Positions 9,170-18,049 of a DNA stretch of 64,000 bases are shown one piece after another. The notes below the pieces were generated by a model. That model searched no databases. It was not told the DNA's origin and saw only the letters and a program-made list of their open reading frames with translations. The stretch's first letter is position 1. Each line of letters opens with the position of its first letter. Both the position numbers and the translations under genes were made by a program. The stretch covers positions 310,001 through 374,000 of the forward strand of contig CAWDHI010000001.1 in NCBI GenBank assembly GCA_963802095.1. Reading direction: 5' to 3'. The DNA comes from CAVVEQ01 sp963802095 (GTDB lineage Bacteria; Chloroflexota; Anaerolineae; Anaerolineales; Anaerolineaceae).

Positions 9170-10185
9170 CTCCATATCCAGTGATCTGGTTCATTCTGAT
9201 CGCAATCCTCTATGCGGGTTTTTTCGTTCTGGATGGATTTGATATGGGGGTTGGGATGATGCTCCCATTTATAGGTAAGAACGACAAAACACGCAGAATG
9301 ATGGTAAATGCCATTGGTCCGCACTGGGATGGAAACGAGGTCTGGCTGATCGTTGCCGGGGGGGCAACCTTTGCGGCATTTCCCAATTGGTACGCCACTT
9401 TATTCAGCGGTTTTTACCTCCCCTTCTTTCTCCTCCTGGTCGCGCTTATTTTCCGCGGTGTTGCTTTTGAGTTCCGCGGGAAGGATGAGAGCCAAAAATG
9501 GAAATCATTTTGGGATTGGGCAGCGTTTCTAGGCAGCCTGATCGCTGCCTTCCTATTTGGGGTTGCCTTTACTAATATTCTGCGAGGAGTACCAATCGAT
9601 GGATCAATGCAATACGTAGGTGGGTTTTTCAATTTGTTGAATCCTTTTGCCATTTACGGTGGAATCGTCTTTGTGGCGATGTTCATTCTCATCGGGGCTT
9701 ATTTCCTGGTGATCCGTACGGCTGATCCGGTGGAAAGCGCTGCCCGCAAGCTGGCAAATCAGATTTGGTTGCCAGTTATGTTGATGATCCTTGTATATGG
9801 CGCATGCGTATGGATGTTTGCAGGAAAAGGCGGCGATCTTGGATGGTTTTCAATGATCTTCTTTATTGTCAGTGCCTTGGCAGTACTGATCGCAGGTATT
9901 TCAATAAAGCGAAAGAGAGATGGCTGGGCATTTACCTGGATGTCCCTTGGAATTCTGCTCTTCACGTTCGGCATTTTTGCATGGCTGTTTCCGAACGTGA
10001 TGATTTCCAGCCTAAGTGCAGAGAATAACCTGACCATCTGGAATTCCTCTTCGGGAGTGACCACTCTACAGATCATAACCGCGGTTGCGGTAGTTTTTGT
10101 CCCGATTGTACTAATTTACCAATCTTGGAGCTATTGGCTTCTGCGAAAGAAAGTCACTGGCGACAAGGAATCTTTACATTATTAA
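9166..10185 (+). CDS. cydB: Cytochrome bd quinol oxidase subunit II
   Basis: Partner of CydA; membrane protein of 339 aa with about eight helices. The N-terminal segment contains the family signature FVLDGFDMGVGM near residue 20, followed by GPHWDGNEVWLI near 50 and FPNWYATLFSGFYLPF near 68, all diagnostic of CydB. It overlaps cydA by ATGA, so the two are translationally coupled. No cydX-like small ORF was recognised after it; 21 bases separate it from ridA, which has its own strong ribosome site. Confidence 0.96.
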   Translation: MTPYPVIWFILIAILYAGFFVLDGFDMGVGMMLPFIGKNDKTRRMMVNAIGPHWDGNEVWLIVAGGATFAAFPNWYATLFSGFYLPFFLLLVALIFRGVAFEFRGKDESQKWKSFWDWAAFLGSLIAAFLFGVAFTNILRGVPIDGSMQYVGGFFNLLNPFAIYGGIVFVAMFILIGAYFLVIRTADPVESAARKLANQIWLPVMLMILVYGACVWMFAGKGGDLGWFSMIFFIVSALAVLIAGISIKRKRDGWAFTWMSLGILLFTFGIFAWLFPNVMISSLSAENNLTIWNSSSGVTTLQIITAVAVVFVPIVLIYQSWSYWLLRKKVTGDKESLHY

Positions 10186-10206
10186 GCCTAGTTTGGAGGA
10201 GTTTCA

Positions 10207-10623
10207 ATGAGTCCACATGAAAAACACGTAGTTTCGAGTGCGAACGCGCCAAAACCTGTTGGTCCATACTCTGTAGGGATATTGGCAGGGCCTTTCATAT
10301 TTACTGCCGGTCAAATTGGTCTGGATCCAAAAACCGGTACCCTTGTGGAAGGCGGGATCGAGGCTGAAACCCGGCAGGTGATGGAAAACCTTTGCAGCAT
10401 TTTATGCGATGGCGGATCGAGCTTTAAATCCGTTGTTAAATCGACTGTGTTTCTTAAGGATATGGCTGATTTTGCCAGGATGAATGCAATTTACGCAGAA
10501 TACTTCGATGAGAATCCGCCCGCCCGTTCCACCGTTCAGGTGGGAGGATTGCCAAAAGGGGCTATGGTGGAAATTGAATTAATCGCGCTAAAAGAAGAGC
10601 ATGCCTGCGGGTGTGGTTCATAG
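10207..10623 (+). CDS. ridA: RidA/YjgF-family enamine/imine deaminase
   Basis: Likely hydrolyses reactive enamine/imine intermediates such as 2-aminoacrylate. The 138-aa length suits the family. Visible are KPVGPYSVG near residue 16, FTAGQIGLDP near 30 and the catalytic Arg in NPPARSTVQVGGLPKGAMVEIE near 104, which ends in the family's conserved Glu. The C-terminus ends HACGCGS, a short cysteine tail not expected of the family core. TTTGGAGGAG precedes the ATG by 6 bases. It may be transcribed with cydAB. Confidence 0.9.
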   Translation: MSPHEKHVVSSANAPKPVGPYSVGILAGPFIFTAGQIGLDPKTGTLVEGGIEAETRQVMENLCSILCDGGSSFKSVVKSTVFLKDMADFARMNAIYAEYFDENPPARSTVQVGGLPKGAMVEIELIALKEEHACGCGS

Positions 10624-10662
10624 TAAGCACTCGCGCCAGGACCTTTTCTAATATTAAAAATC

Positions 10663-11688
10663 GTGAAAGAGTCACCAGAAAACAGGCCGTGTGTCTCTGT
10701 AATTATTCCCTGCCGAAACGAGCAGGCTACGATCGGGGAGGTTCTGGAGACACTGAACCTGCAAACATATCCATTGGAGTTGATTGAAGTCATCGTAGTG
10801 GATGGATTATCCACGGATGGAACCAGGAAGCAGGTTAAAGAGTTCATCCGGAAAAGCTCGGGTTTGGCTGTGCGATTGATCGATAATCCACGCTTATCCA
10901 TTCCTGCTGCTTTGAATAATGGAATCGCTGCCGCGGGTGGTGAGATCATCATCCGGCTGGATGCACATTCTTTTCCTTCCAAGAGATACATTGAACTTTC
11001 AGTGAAAGATCTTCAAGAAGGAAAAGGCGCGAATGTGGGAGGAATTTGGAAAATCAAACCTGGTGGTGAAGGGTGGATTCCAAGATCGATTGCGCTAGCT
11101 GCAGCCAACCCGTTAGGAGTCGGTGATGCACAATATCGGATTGGGAGTACTGCCGGCGAAGTGGATACAGTACCTTTCGGTGCTTTTCGAAAAGAAACTG
11201 CGTTAAGATTAGACGGCTTTAATGAATCACTCTTAACGAATGAAGATTACGAGTTCAACACTCGCATTCGGAAATCAGGTGGCGTTATTTGGTTAAACCC
11301 GGAGATCAGTTCTGAATACATAGCCAGAAAGAGCTGGCGTGAACTTGCCAGGCAATACTGGCGGTATGGCTATTGGAAAAACCGCATGCTCCACATGCAC
11401 CCGGAGACAATGAGATGGCGGCAGGCTCTTCCGCCGATCTTTGTCGCAACGATCGCTGTTTTAACAATTCTATCAATTGGTTCGGAATATGCACGCTTTA
11501 CCCTGGTAACGGTGAGCGGGATTTATCTGGCAAGCTTGATAGCTGCCAGCATTCCATCAACCGCCAGGCAAAAAGATATGAAAATGTTAATCGGTATTCC
11601 AATTTCCATCACAGCAATGCATTTTTCCTGGGGTGCAGGATTCCTATTCGGTTTTATTGGGAAACCGGAGATGAGCAGGAATCAATGA
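10663..11688 (+). CDS. Glycosyltransferase family 2 (ExoA-like), membrane-anchored
   Basis: Transfers a sugar from a nucleotide donor, probably during exopolysaccharide or cell-wall polymer synthesis on the inner face of the membrane. It has a GT-A domain starting SVIIPCRNEQATIGE near residue 9, a DXD-like RLDAHSFP near 97, the acceptor-site NEDYEFNTR near 192, and two or three C-terminal hydrophobic helices from about residue 260. The start is GTG at 10663, without a clear Shine-Dalgarno site. The 3' end overlaps the next gene by ATGA. First gene of a run of six tightly packed genes. The specific sugar is unknown. Confidence 0.85.
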   Translation: MKESPENRPCVSVIIPCRNEQATIGEVLETLNLQTYPLELIEVIVVDGLSTDGTRKQVKEFIRKSSGLAVRLIDNPRLSIPAALNNGIAAAGGEIIIRLDAHSFPSKRYIELSVKDLQEGKGANVGGIWKIKPGGEGWIPRSIALAAANPLGVGDAQYRIGSTAGEVDTVPFGAFRKETALRLDGFNESLLTNEDYEFNTRIRKSGGVIWLNPEISSEYIARKSWRELARQYWRYGYWKNRMLHMHPETMRWRQALPPIFVATIAVLTILSIGSEYARFTLVTVSGIYLASLIAASIPSTARQKDMKMLIGIPISITAMHFSWGAGFLFGFIGKPEMSRNQ

Positions 11689-13109
11689 CTTCCGAAAAAG
11701 CAACCCAAAAAAACGGCTGGCGCTTGAGCACCGGAGAAAGACGGATCCTGTTGATCCTTGGTGACCTGGTGTCGGCTTATTTCGGGTTGATCCTGGCGTT
11801 ATATTTCTGGGCCCAAAAGGATAGCTGGTTCTATTTTTCGATGGAGTTCCTCACCACCCGACCACAAGCATGGTTTTACTTGCTACCGTTGATTTGGGTG
11901 ATCCTTATGGTTGATCTTTATGATATACGCCGCGCAGGGCGCCGCAAGGAGACATTGCAAGGAATCGGTGCCGCAGCATTGATTTGTGTACTTCTTTACC
12001 TTATCGTCTACTTCACATCTGAGCCAAACTCTCTTCCAAGGCGGGGAATCGCATTCTTTATCATATTTACTTCGATAATTACCCTCATTTGGAGAATGAT
12101 TTATATCCAGATCTTCACAGCACCGATCTTTCTGCGCAAAGTGCTGATCATTGGCGCAGGTCTGGCTGGGACCACTCTGGTACGAGCGTTGAATGACATC
12201 CATCCCTCGCCATTTCAAATCGTCGGTTTTGTAGATGATGACCCTCAGAAGCAGGGAAAGAAGATCAGCGGACACCCGGTGCTTTGCAGGAGCGAGAATC
12301 TGTTCCAAGTTATTAATGAAGATAAGATCAGTGAATTGATCTTTGCCATTACCGGGGAAATCAATCCGGGCATGCTTCAATCCTTGCTAAACGCAGAGGA
12401 AAAAGGTATTGAGGTATCAACCTACCAGAATGTGTATGAAGAGCACCTAAATCGAATTCCCATCTTTCTTCTTCAATCGGATTGGTTGGTGAGGTCTTTT
12501 GTGGATCAATACCACACCAGCGGTTTTTATGAAGCCGGAAAGAGACTAGTAGATCTGGTAGGCGCAATGTTTGGAATGATCATATTATTATTATTCCTAC
12601 CTGTTGTTTACGTAGCGATTCTCCTGGAAAGTGGCAGACCTGTATTTTTCCAGCAGACCAGACTAGGAAAAAATGGCCGCGAATACACGATTACCAAGTT
12701 CCGAACGATGATCAAAAACGCCGAAGGTGACGGAAAGGCCAGAATGGCCCAGGAAAATGATGAGAGGGTAACGAAGCTGGGCAGGTTGCTCCGGAAAAGC
12801 CATCTGGATGAATTACCCCAATTTCTCAACGTATTTATGGGGGAAATGAGCTTGGTTGGCCCAAGAGCGGAGCGGCCTGAATTCGTGGACCATCTCCAGA
12901 AACGAATACCTTTCTACAGGGCTAGGCTTTTCGTTAAACCTGGGTTGACGGGTTGGGCGCAAGTGAATCAACGATATGCTGCAACGGTGGAAGAAACCGG
13001 CGTGAAGCTTGAGTACGACCTTTACTACATTAAAAATCAGAACTTGCTACTTGATTTTTATATCCTCCTGAAAACCGTTGGCCAGGTCTTTGGTTTGAAA
13101 GGTATTTGA
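11685..13109 (+). CDS. Polyprenyl-phosphate sugar phosphotransferase (WcaJ/RfbP-type)
   Basis: Initiates repeat-unit synthesis by moving a sugar-1-phosphate from a UDP-sugar to undecaprenyl phosphate. The 474-aa protein has four to five N-terminal helices, a Rossmann-like CoA-binding fold (VLIIGAGLAGTTL near residue 152), a further helix near 290, and a C-terminal bacterial sugar transferase domain. That domain shows FFQQTRLGKNGREY, TKFRTM, SHLDELPQ and SLVGPRAERPEF, then KPGLTGWAQVN. The frame is open from 11373, but the ATG at 11685 overlaps the preceding stop (ATGA) and has a GAGCAGGA site; the upstream part is a shadow of the GT2 gene. Confidence 0.9.
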   Translation: MTSEKATQKNGWRLSTGERRILLILGDLVSAYFGLILALYFWAQKDSWFYFSMEFLTTRPQAWFYLLPLIWVILMVDLYDIRRAGRRKETLQGIGAAALICVLLYLIVYFTSEPNSLPRRGIAFFIIFTSIITLIWRMIYIQIFTAPIFLRKVLIIGAGLAGTTLVRALNDIHPSPFQIVGFVDDDPQKQGKKISGHPVLCRSENLFQVINEDKISELIFAITGEINPGMLQSLLNAEEKGIEVSTYQNVYEEHLNRIPIFLLQSDWLVRSFVDQYHTSGFYEAGKRLVDLVGAMFGMIILLLFLPVVYVAILLESGRPVFFQQTRLGKNGREYTITKFRTMIKNAEGDGKARMAQENDERVTKLGRLLRKSHLDELPQFLNVFMGEMSLVGPRAERPEFVDHLQKRIPFYRARLFVKPGLTGWAQVNQRYAATVEETGVKLEYDLYYIKNQNLLLDFYILLKTVGQVFGLKGI

Positions 13110-15004
13110 TGAGAAGCAGGCTTCATATCCGCAACCGTTACGTTTTGGTCGGTGATATTATCCTGACTGTCATTTGCGTATTGGCTAGCTTCGCGTTGCG
13201 CCTTGAATTAGGTCCGATTTTTAATTATTACCTTCCTTCTGCCTATTACATGGTTGTAGTTGCTGTCATTATCGCGCCCCTGATATATAAAGTTTTTGGC
13301 CTCTACCGACGTATGTGGATTTATGCGAGCATCCAGGATTTAAAGGTCATCTTCACATCGGTTATTGTCGCCTCCTCGGCTATCGCAGCTGTGATGATCC
13401 TTTTATTCACATTTGGCGCGTTTCAGGGATTTCCGCGATCAGTATTGATCATATATTCACTGCTGAGTATGCTCGCCGTGGGAGGGTTGCGATTCGCCTT
13501 GCGAGTGTTAGCCGAAAGCAGGTTCTTTGCGGAATCTTCCCGGGAGCCAAGTTATCAAAAGCACATCCTGCTAATCGGAGCAGGAGATGCTGGAGCCCTT
13601 GTGCTTCGCGAGATGCAAAAAAGCAAATACCTGAATATGAAACCCGTGGGCTTTCTGGACGATAACCCCGATAAACTAAAACAGCAATTGCTTGGGGTGC
13701 CAGTTATCGGGTCCATTGATGACCTTTCGAAGGTTCTAGTTCAAAAACACATTGATGAGGTCATCATTGCGATTCCCAGCGCGCCTGGTGATGTTGTCAG
13801 ACGAGTTGCCAGCGTGTGCCAGAAAAAAGGGATACCATTCCGTACGATGCCCGGGTTGTATGAGTTGCTAGGCGGGAAGATCAACATCAGCCGTTTGCGC
13901 GAAATTGAGATTTCCGATCTCTTGCGTCGCCAGCCAACCCAGATGCTTGATGAGGAGATTGGAAAGATTCTGAAAGGCGAAACCGTGATGGTGACCGGGG
14001 CAGGTGGATCGATCGGCCGGGAATTATGCCGGCAGATCTCCCGATGGGAACCTGGGAAACTATTGCTTCTGGGTCATGGCGAAAATAGCATATTCGAGAG
14101 CTTCCTGGAACTGGAGGGCAGTAATCCGAATCTTTCTCTAAAACCGTTGATCGCCGATATCCGCGACGAAAGGCGGATCGGAGAATTAATGCGGGAATAT
14201 CGACCTGGTGTTGTTTTTCATACAGCAGCACATAAACACGTTCCCCTTATGGAAGTCAATGTTCCGGAGGCGGTTTCGAATAATGTTTTGGGAACCCTTT
14301 CCGTTGTGGAAGGTTCGCTGAACGCAGATGTAAATCGTTTTGTACTAATTTCTACAGATAAGGCAATCCGGCCAGCCAACGTCATGGGAGGAACCAAACG
14401 AATCGCTGAAATGATCGTTTTGAACGCAGCCAAACGCAGCGGAAAACCATATTCGGTCGTTCGTTTCGGAAATGTATTGGGCAGCCGGGGAAGTGTGGTA
14501 CCCCTATTCAAGCGACAGATTGCCAAAGGTGGACCAGTAACTGTAACTCATCCGGATATGAAGCGTTATTTTATGACGATACCCGAAGCTGTGTACCTGG
14601 TCTTACAAGCTGCCACCCTCGGAGAAGGCGGTGAAGCCTTTTTACTGAATATGGGCGAGCAGGTTCGGATCGTTGACCTGGCGGAAGATTTGATTCGCCT
14701 ATCAGGTCTTGAACCCGGCAAGGATATCGAGATCGTGTTCACCGGTATTCGGCCGGGAGAGAAGATCAGTGAAGACCTTTGGGATGAAGGTCACGAGTTC
14801 ATGACCACCATGCATCCGGATATCTTCCGCGTGAACGGGCACGATCAGCAACTTTCCGGAAGGGAACTGAGAGCTGCTGTGACTCGCTTGCGCGACCTCG
14901 CCGTGGAAGGGGATTCCATAGGTTTGATCAATTACATGGATGAGATCATCCCCGGCGCAACCATCGGTAGCCAGGAACCACCCGCCTACACCTCGATCGA
15001 CTGA
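13109..15004 (+). CDS. Membrane-bound NDP-sugar 4,6-dehydratase/epimerase (CapD/WbpM/PglF family)
   Basis: Probably converts UDP-GlcNAc or a related sugar to a 4-keto-6-deoxy product, feeding the sugar transferase upstream. The 631-aa protein has four N-terminal helices, a first Rossmann unit (HILLIGAGDAGAL near residue 152) and the catalytic SDR domain with TGAGGSIGRELC near 295. The active-site STDKAIRPANVMGGTKR (about residue 415) has Thr-Asp-Lys in place of the classical Tyr-x-x-x-Lys start, as in WbpM and PglF. An ATG at 13109 overlaps the previous stop by one base. The substrate is inferred from the family. Confidence 0.88.
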   Translation: MRSRLHIRNRYVLVGDIILTVICVLASFALRLELGPIFNYYLPSAYYMVVVAVIIAPLIYKVFGLYRRMWIYASIQDLKVIFTSVIVASSAIAAVMILLFTFGAFQGFPRSVLIIYSLLSMLAVGGLRFALRVLAESRFFAESSREPSYQKHILLIGAGDAGALVLREMQKSKYLNMKPVGFLDDNPDKLKQQLLGVPVIGSIDDLSKVLVQKHIDEVIIAIPSAPGDVVRRVASVCQKKGIPFRTMPGLYELLGGKINISRLREIEISDLLRRQPTQMLDEEIGKILKGETVMVTGAGGSIGRELCRQISRWEPGKLLLLGHGENSIFESFLELEGSNPNLSLKPLIADIRDERRIGELMREYRPGVVFHTAAHKHVPLMEVNVPEAVSNNVLGTLSVVEGSLNADVNRFVLISTDKAIRPANVMGGTKRIAEMIVLNAAKRSGKPYSVVRFGNVLGSRGSVVPLFKRQIAKGGPVTVTHPDMKRYFMTIPEAVYLVLQAATLGEGGEAFLLNMGEQVRIVDLAEDLIRLSGLEPGKDIEIVFTGIRPGEKISEDLWDEGHEFMTTMHPDIFRVNGHDQQLSGRELRAAVTRLRDLAVEGDSIGLINYMDEIIPGATIGSQEPPAYTSID

Positions 15005-15984
15005 TGCCAGAAGTTAATCGTGAAGAATGGGATTCATTTTTCCGCTCGCATTCGGATGCGAGTTTTTTGCAATCCCCTGCCTGGGGGGAAGTTAAAGAGG
15101 AATTTGGCTGGGAGGCAATCAGGATCGTTAGGGGGGAGGCAGGCGCGCAAATACTGATCAAGCGGGGTCCGTTCGGCGTAAGCTTGGGGTACATACCGAA
15201 AGGACCTCTGGGAAAAATAACATCCGACTTCATAGAAATGTTGTTCTTTATCGCGAGGGAAAGGCACCTTTTCATGCTCACCCTGGAAGCCAATCTTTGG
15301 GAGGGAGATATATCTTCGATTACCACCAGAATAGAATCCAAACCCGGTAGGAATATTCAACCGCGAAGGACGATCCTCATTTCGTTGGAAGGATGCGAGG
15401 AGGATTGGTTAAATCGCATGAAACAGAAAACCCGGTATAACATCCGACTTGCACAAAAAAAGGATGTTCTTGTTACGGAAACTGATGATATAGGGTTGTT
15501 TTACGAGCTGATGACCGCAACAGGATTACGGGATGGATTCGGAATTCACAGCCGGGAATATTACCAGAAGGTTTTCAACAGTTTCAAACCCTTAGGTCAA
15601 TGCACAATTCTGCTCGCAAAGTTTGAAGACCAGGCTTTGGGCGTTCTAATGGTGCTGGCAAATGGAAACACCGCTTGGTATGTCTATGGTGCTTCCAACG
15701 ATTTGGAGCGCAACCGTATGCCAACTTATCTTCTTCAATGGGAAGCGATGCGATGGGCTGGGAAAAAGGGCTGCAAGACTTATGACCTTTGGGGAATCCC
15801 TGATGAAGACGAGAAGGAGCTTGAAGACCAATTCGAAACCCGATCCGATGGGCTCTGGGGGGTTTACAGGTTCAAACGAGGTTTCGGTGGAACAGTTTTC
15901 CGTTCGGTCCAGGCTGTAGATTTTGTGATCGACAAAAAAATATATTCAATCTACAAACGCCTCCCTGGCAGAATGCGGGGATAG
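15004..15984 (+). CDS. FemAB-type aminoacyl-tRNA-dependent peptide ligase (copy 1)
   Basis: Belongs to the FemA/FemB/FemX fold (two GNAT-like halves), which adds amino acids from aminoacyl-tRNA to the stem peptide of peptidoglycan precursors or, in some members, to other polymers. It is 326 aa with FLQSPAWGEVKEEFGW near residue 20, KRGPFGVSLGYIPKGPLG near 56, MKQKTRYNIRLAQKK near 139 and YDLWGIPDE near 260. One-base overlap with the dehydratase. It is clearly paralogous to the next gene: the MKQKTRYNI and YDLWG blocks are shared. No coiled-coil insertion as in FemA was seen. The amino acid added is unknown. Confidence 0.85.
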   Translation: MPEVNREEWDSFFRSHSDASFLQSPAWGEVKEEFGWEAIRIVRGEAGAQILIKRGPFGVSLGYIPKGPLGKITSDFIEMLFFIARERHLFMLTLEANLWEGDISSITTRIESKPGRNIQPRRTILISLEGCEEDWLNRMKQKTRYNIRLAQKKDVLVTETDDIGLFYELMTATGLRDGFGIHSREYYQKVFNSFKPLGQCTILLAKFEDQALGVLMVLANGNTAWYVYGASNDLERNRMPTYLLQWEAMRWAGKKGCKTYDLWGIPDEDEKELEDQFETRSDGLWGVYRFKRGFGGTVFRSVQAVDFVIDKKIYSIYKRLPGRMRG

Positions 15985-15994
15985 GGGAGACGAA

Positions 15995-17089
15995 ATGACG
16001 ATCTTTGACCTGAATGAAACCCGTTTAAAAACTCCAGGAAGCCACATTTTCCAGACAGACGAGTGGGCGGAAATTAAAATGATCTATGGTTGGCAACCTA
16101 CCCGACATGCCATTCCCTTTGGTAAAAACAAACACGCCAATGCGATGATCCTGGAGCGTAGTCAGCAACTTTTACCATTACTTTCTCCAGCCCGCGTTTT
16201 ATACATACCCCGGGGACCCATTGCCGATTGGGAGCTGGTGGAAGAACTGCCAGGATTGCTTGAAACCTTGGAGAAGCTAACCCTGGAAAGAAAAGCGATC
16301 TTTATCAAAATTGACCCTGAAATCGTTATGGGTTACGGTATCCCGGGAGAGTCAGGTGAATCAAATTCAAGCACTGCCGTAAAAATAAAGGAACTGCTAA
16401 TATCCCGGGGATGGAAGTTCTCTAAAGATCAGATTCAATTCCAGAATACGGTTTGGATTGATCTCCATGATGATGAAACCTTGATTTTGGCGAAAATGAA
16501 GCAGAAAACCAGGTACAACATCAAGCTTAGCCAAAAAAAAGGAGTAGTCATTCAAAGGGGGGGGACCCGGGATTTGGATAGACTATATCAACTTTATGCC
16601 CATACCAGCCTGAGAGATGGTTTCGCGATCCGGGAAAGAAAATATTACCTGGATGTATGGACGAAATTTATGAATGCGGATATGGCTATCCCACTGGTGG
16701 CTGAGTATGAAGGAGAGATTCTGGCAGGGCTGTTCCTGTTTCATCTCGGCAATAGATCATGGTATCTCTATGGCATGTCCTCCGACGAGCATCGGGAAAT
16801 GATGCCCAATTACGGCCTGCAGTGGGAAGCGATTCGTCTCTCAAAAGAATTGGGGTGCGAAAAGTATGATCTTTGGGGAGCGCCGGATATTTTCGACGGC
16901 AACGACCGGATGGCCGGCGTGTTCAGGTTTAAGATGGGTTTGGGGGGTGAGGTCGTTCGCCTGATCGGGGCCTGGGATTTTCCTGCACGCAAACTGGAAT
17001 ATTCGCTTTATTCCCGCGTTTTGCCCATAGTATTGGATGTCATGCGCAGGAGAGGCCGACGTTCCACCATCCAGGAGGCTGGAGGGTGA
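15995..17089 (+). CDS. FemAB-type aminoacyl-tRNA-dependent peptide ligase (copy 2)
   Basis: Second tandem FemAB protein, 364 aa. It shares with copy 1 the blocks HIFQTDEWAEIKMIYGW (N-terminus), MKQKTRYNIKLSQKK (near residue 167), LRDGFAIRER (near 206) and YDLWGAPD (near 289), but is ~40 residues longer in the N-terminal half. AGGGGAGACGAA precedes the ATG. Ten bases separate it from copy 1, and it overlaps the next gene by GTGA. Two non-identical copies are consistent with sequential addition of two residues to an interpeptide bridge, but that is inference. Confidence 0.85.
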   Translation: MTIFDLNETRLKTPGSHIFQTDEWAEIKMIYGWQPTRHAIPFGKNKHANAMILERSQQLLPLLSPARVLYIPRGPIADWELVEELPGLLETLEKLTLERKAIFIKIDPEIVMGYGIPGESGESNSSTAVKIKELLISRGWKFSKDQIQFQNTVWIDLHDDETLILAKMKQKTRYNIKLSQKKGVVIQRGGTRDLDRLYQLYAHTSLRDGFAIRERKYYLDVWTKFMNADMAIPLVAEYEGEILAGLFLFHLGNRSWYLYGMSSDEHREMMPNYGLQWEAIRLSKELGCEKYDLWGAPDIFDGNDRMAGVFRFKMGLGGEVVRLIGAWDFPARKLEYSLYSRVLPIVLDVMRRRGRRSTIQEAGG

Positions 17090-18048
17090 TCCCGAGGCTG
17101 CGGTTGGCAAATCTGCCCACGCCTGTGGAATCACTTTCCCGCCTGAGCGCAACGCTTCTGGGACCGAAAATATTCATTAAAAGGGATGATCTTACAGGGG
17201 CTGGATTAGGTGGGAATAAAGTCCGTAAACTTGAATACCTGATGGCTGAAGCCCAAGCCAACGGGGCAAAGTGCATCATCACTACCGGTGCCGCCCAATC
17301 CAATCATGCCCGGCAGACTGCAGCATTTGCTACCCGACTTGGCTTCCAATGCAAGCTTGTGCTTTCCGGAGATCCAACCGAACCAAAGGATGGCAACTTA
17401 TTAATCGATAGATTGTTCGGTGCTGAAATTACCTGGTGCGAAAAAGTCAATCGCTCTGAAACCCTTCAAACAGTTTTCGAGGCAAGCTGGAGTAGGGGAG
17501 AGCGCCCCTACTTGATCCCGATAGGAGGTTCCACGCCAATCGGATCAATGGGCTATTTCAGTGCATTTAATGAGCTCATTTCTCAAAATATCGAAGTTGA
17601 TTGGATCATCCTGGCTTCTTCTTCCGGGGGAACCCAGGCAGGACTGGAATTGGGCAAGCGAAAGAACGCCTGGAAAGGCAAGATCCTTGGTGTGAACGTT
17701 GGTTCTGAAGAGAAGGATCTGAGAGGCAAGATCTCGGAATTATGTACAGAGGCTTGGGATAGAATCGGTGATAATACAACGGCGGATGGGGGTGAGATCC
17801 TACTAACTGAGGATTATCACGAGACTGGATATGGGAATCCCACGATAGGTGAACTGGAAGCAATCCGTTTATTCGCGCGACTGGAAGGAATTATTCTGGA
17901 TCCGGTATACACAGCTAGGGCAGCGGCAGCGATGATCGATATGATACGAAAGGGAATATTTACCGTGGATGAGAGGATTCTTTTTTGGCACACCGGTGGA
18001 ATTCCCGTAATATTTTCAGAAAAATATTCCCGGTTACTATTAGCCTAA
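17086..18048 (+). CDS. D-cysteine desulfhydrase / ACC deaminase-family PLP enzyme
   Basis: Fold-type II PLP enzyme, 320 aa. The N-terminus PRLRLANLPTPVE and KRDDLTG near residue 30, then GGNKVRKLEYL near 40 with the PLP-binding Lys, are the family signature. TGAAQSNHARQTAA near residue 67 holds the substrate-side Ser and Asn, and SSSGGTQAGLELGK near 181 binds the PLP phosphate. The 320-aa length fits DcyD and ACC deaminase. It might process a D-amino acid linked to cell-wall metabolism, given the FemAB genes before it, but only the family is supported. Start is GTG (GTGA overlap) with GGAGGCTGGAGG just upstream. Confidence 0.85.
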   Translation: MIPRLRLANLPTPVESLSRLSATLLGPKIFIKRDDLTGAGLGGNKVRKLEYLMAEAQANGAKCIITTGAAQSNHARQTAAFATRLGFQCKLVLSGDPTEPKDGNLLIDRLFGAEITWCEKVNRSETLQTVFEASWSRGERPYLIPIGGSTPIGSMGYFSAFNELISQNIEVDWIILASSSGGTQAGLELGKRKNAWKGKILGVNVGSEEKDLRGKISELCTEAWDRIGDNTTADGGEILLTEDYHETGYGNPTIGELEAIRLFARLEGIILDPVYTARAAAAMIDMIRKGIFTVDERILFWHTGGIPVIFSEKYSRLLLA

Positions 18049-18049
18049 A

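Noticed and set aside
11373..11684. Upstream extension of the sugar transferase frame
   Set aside because: It overlaps the GT2 gene in another frame and lacks family similarity; the ATG at 11685 has a ribosome site.
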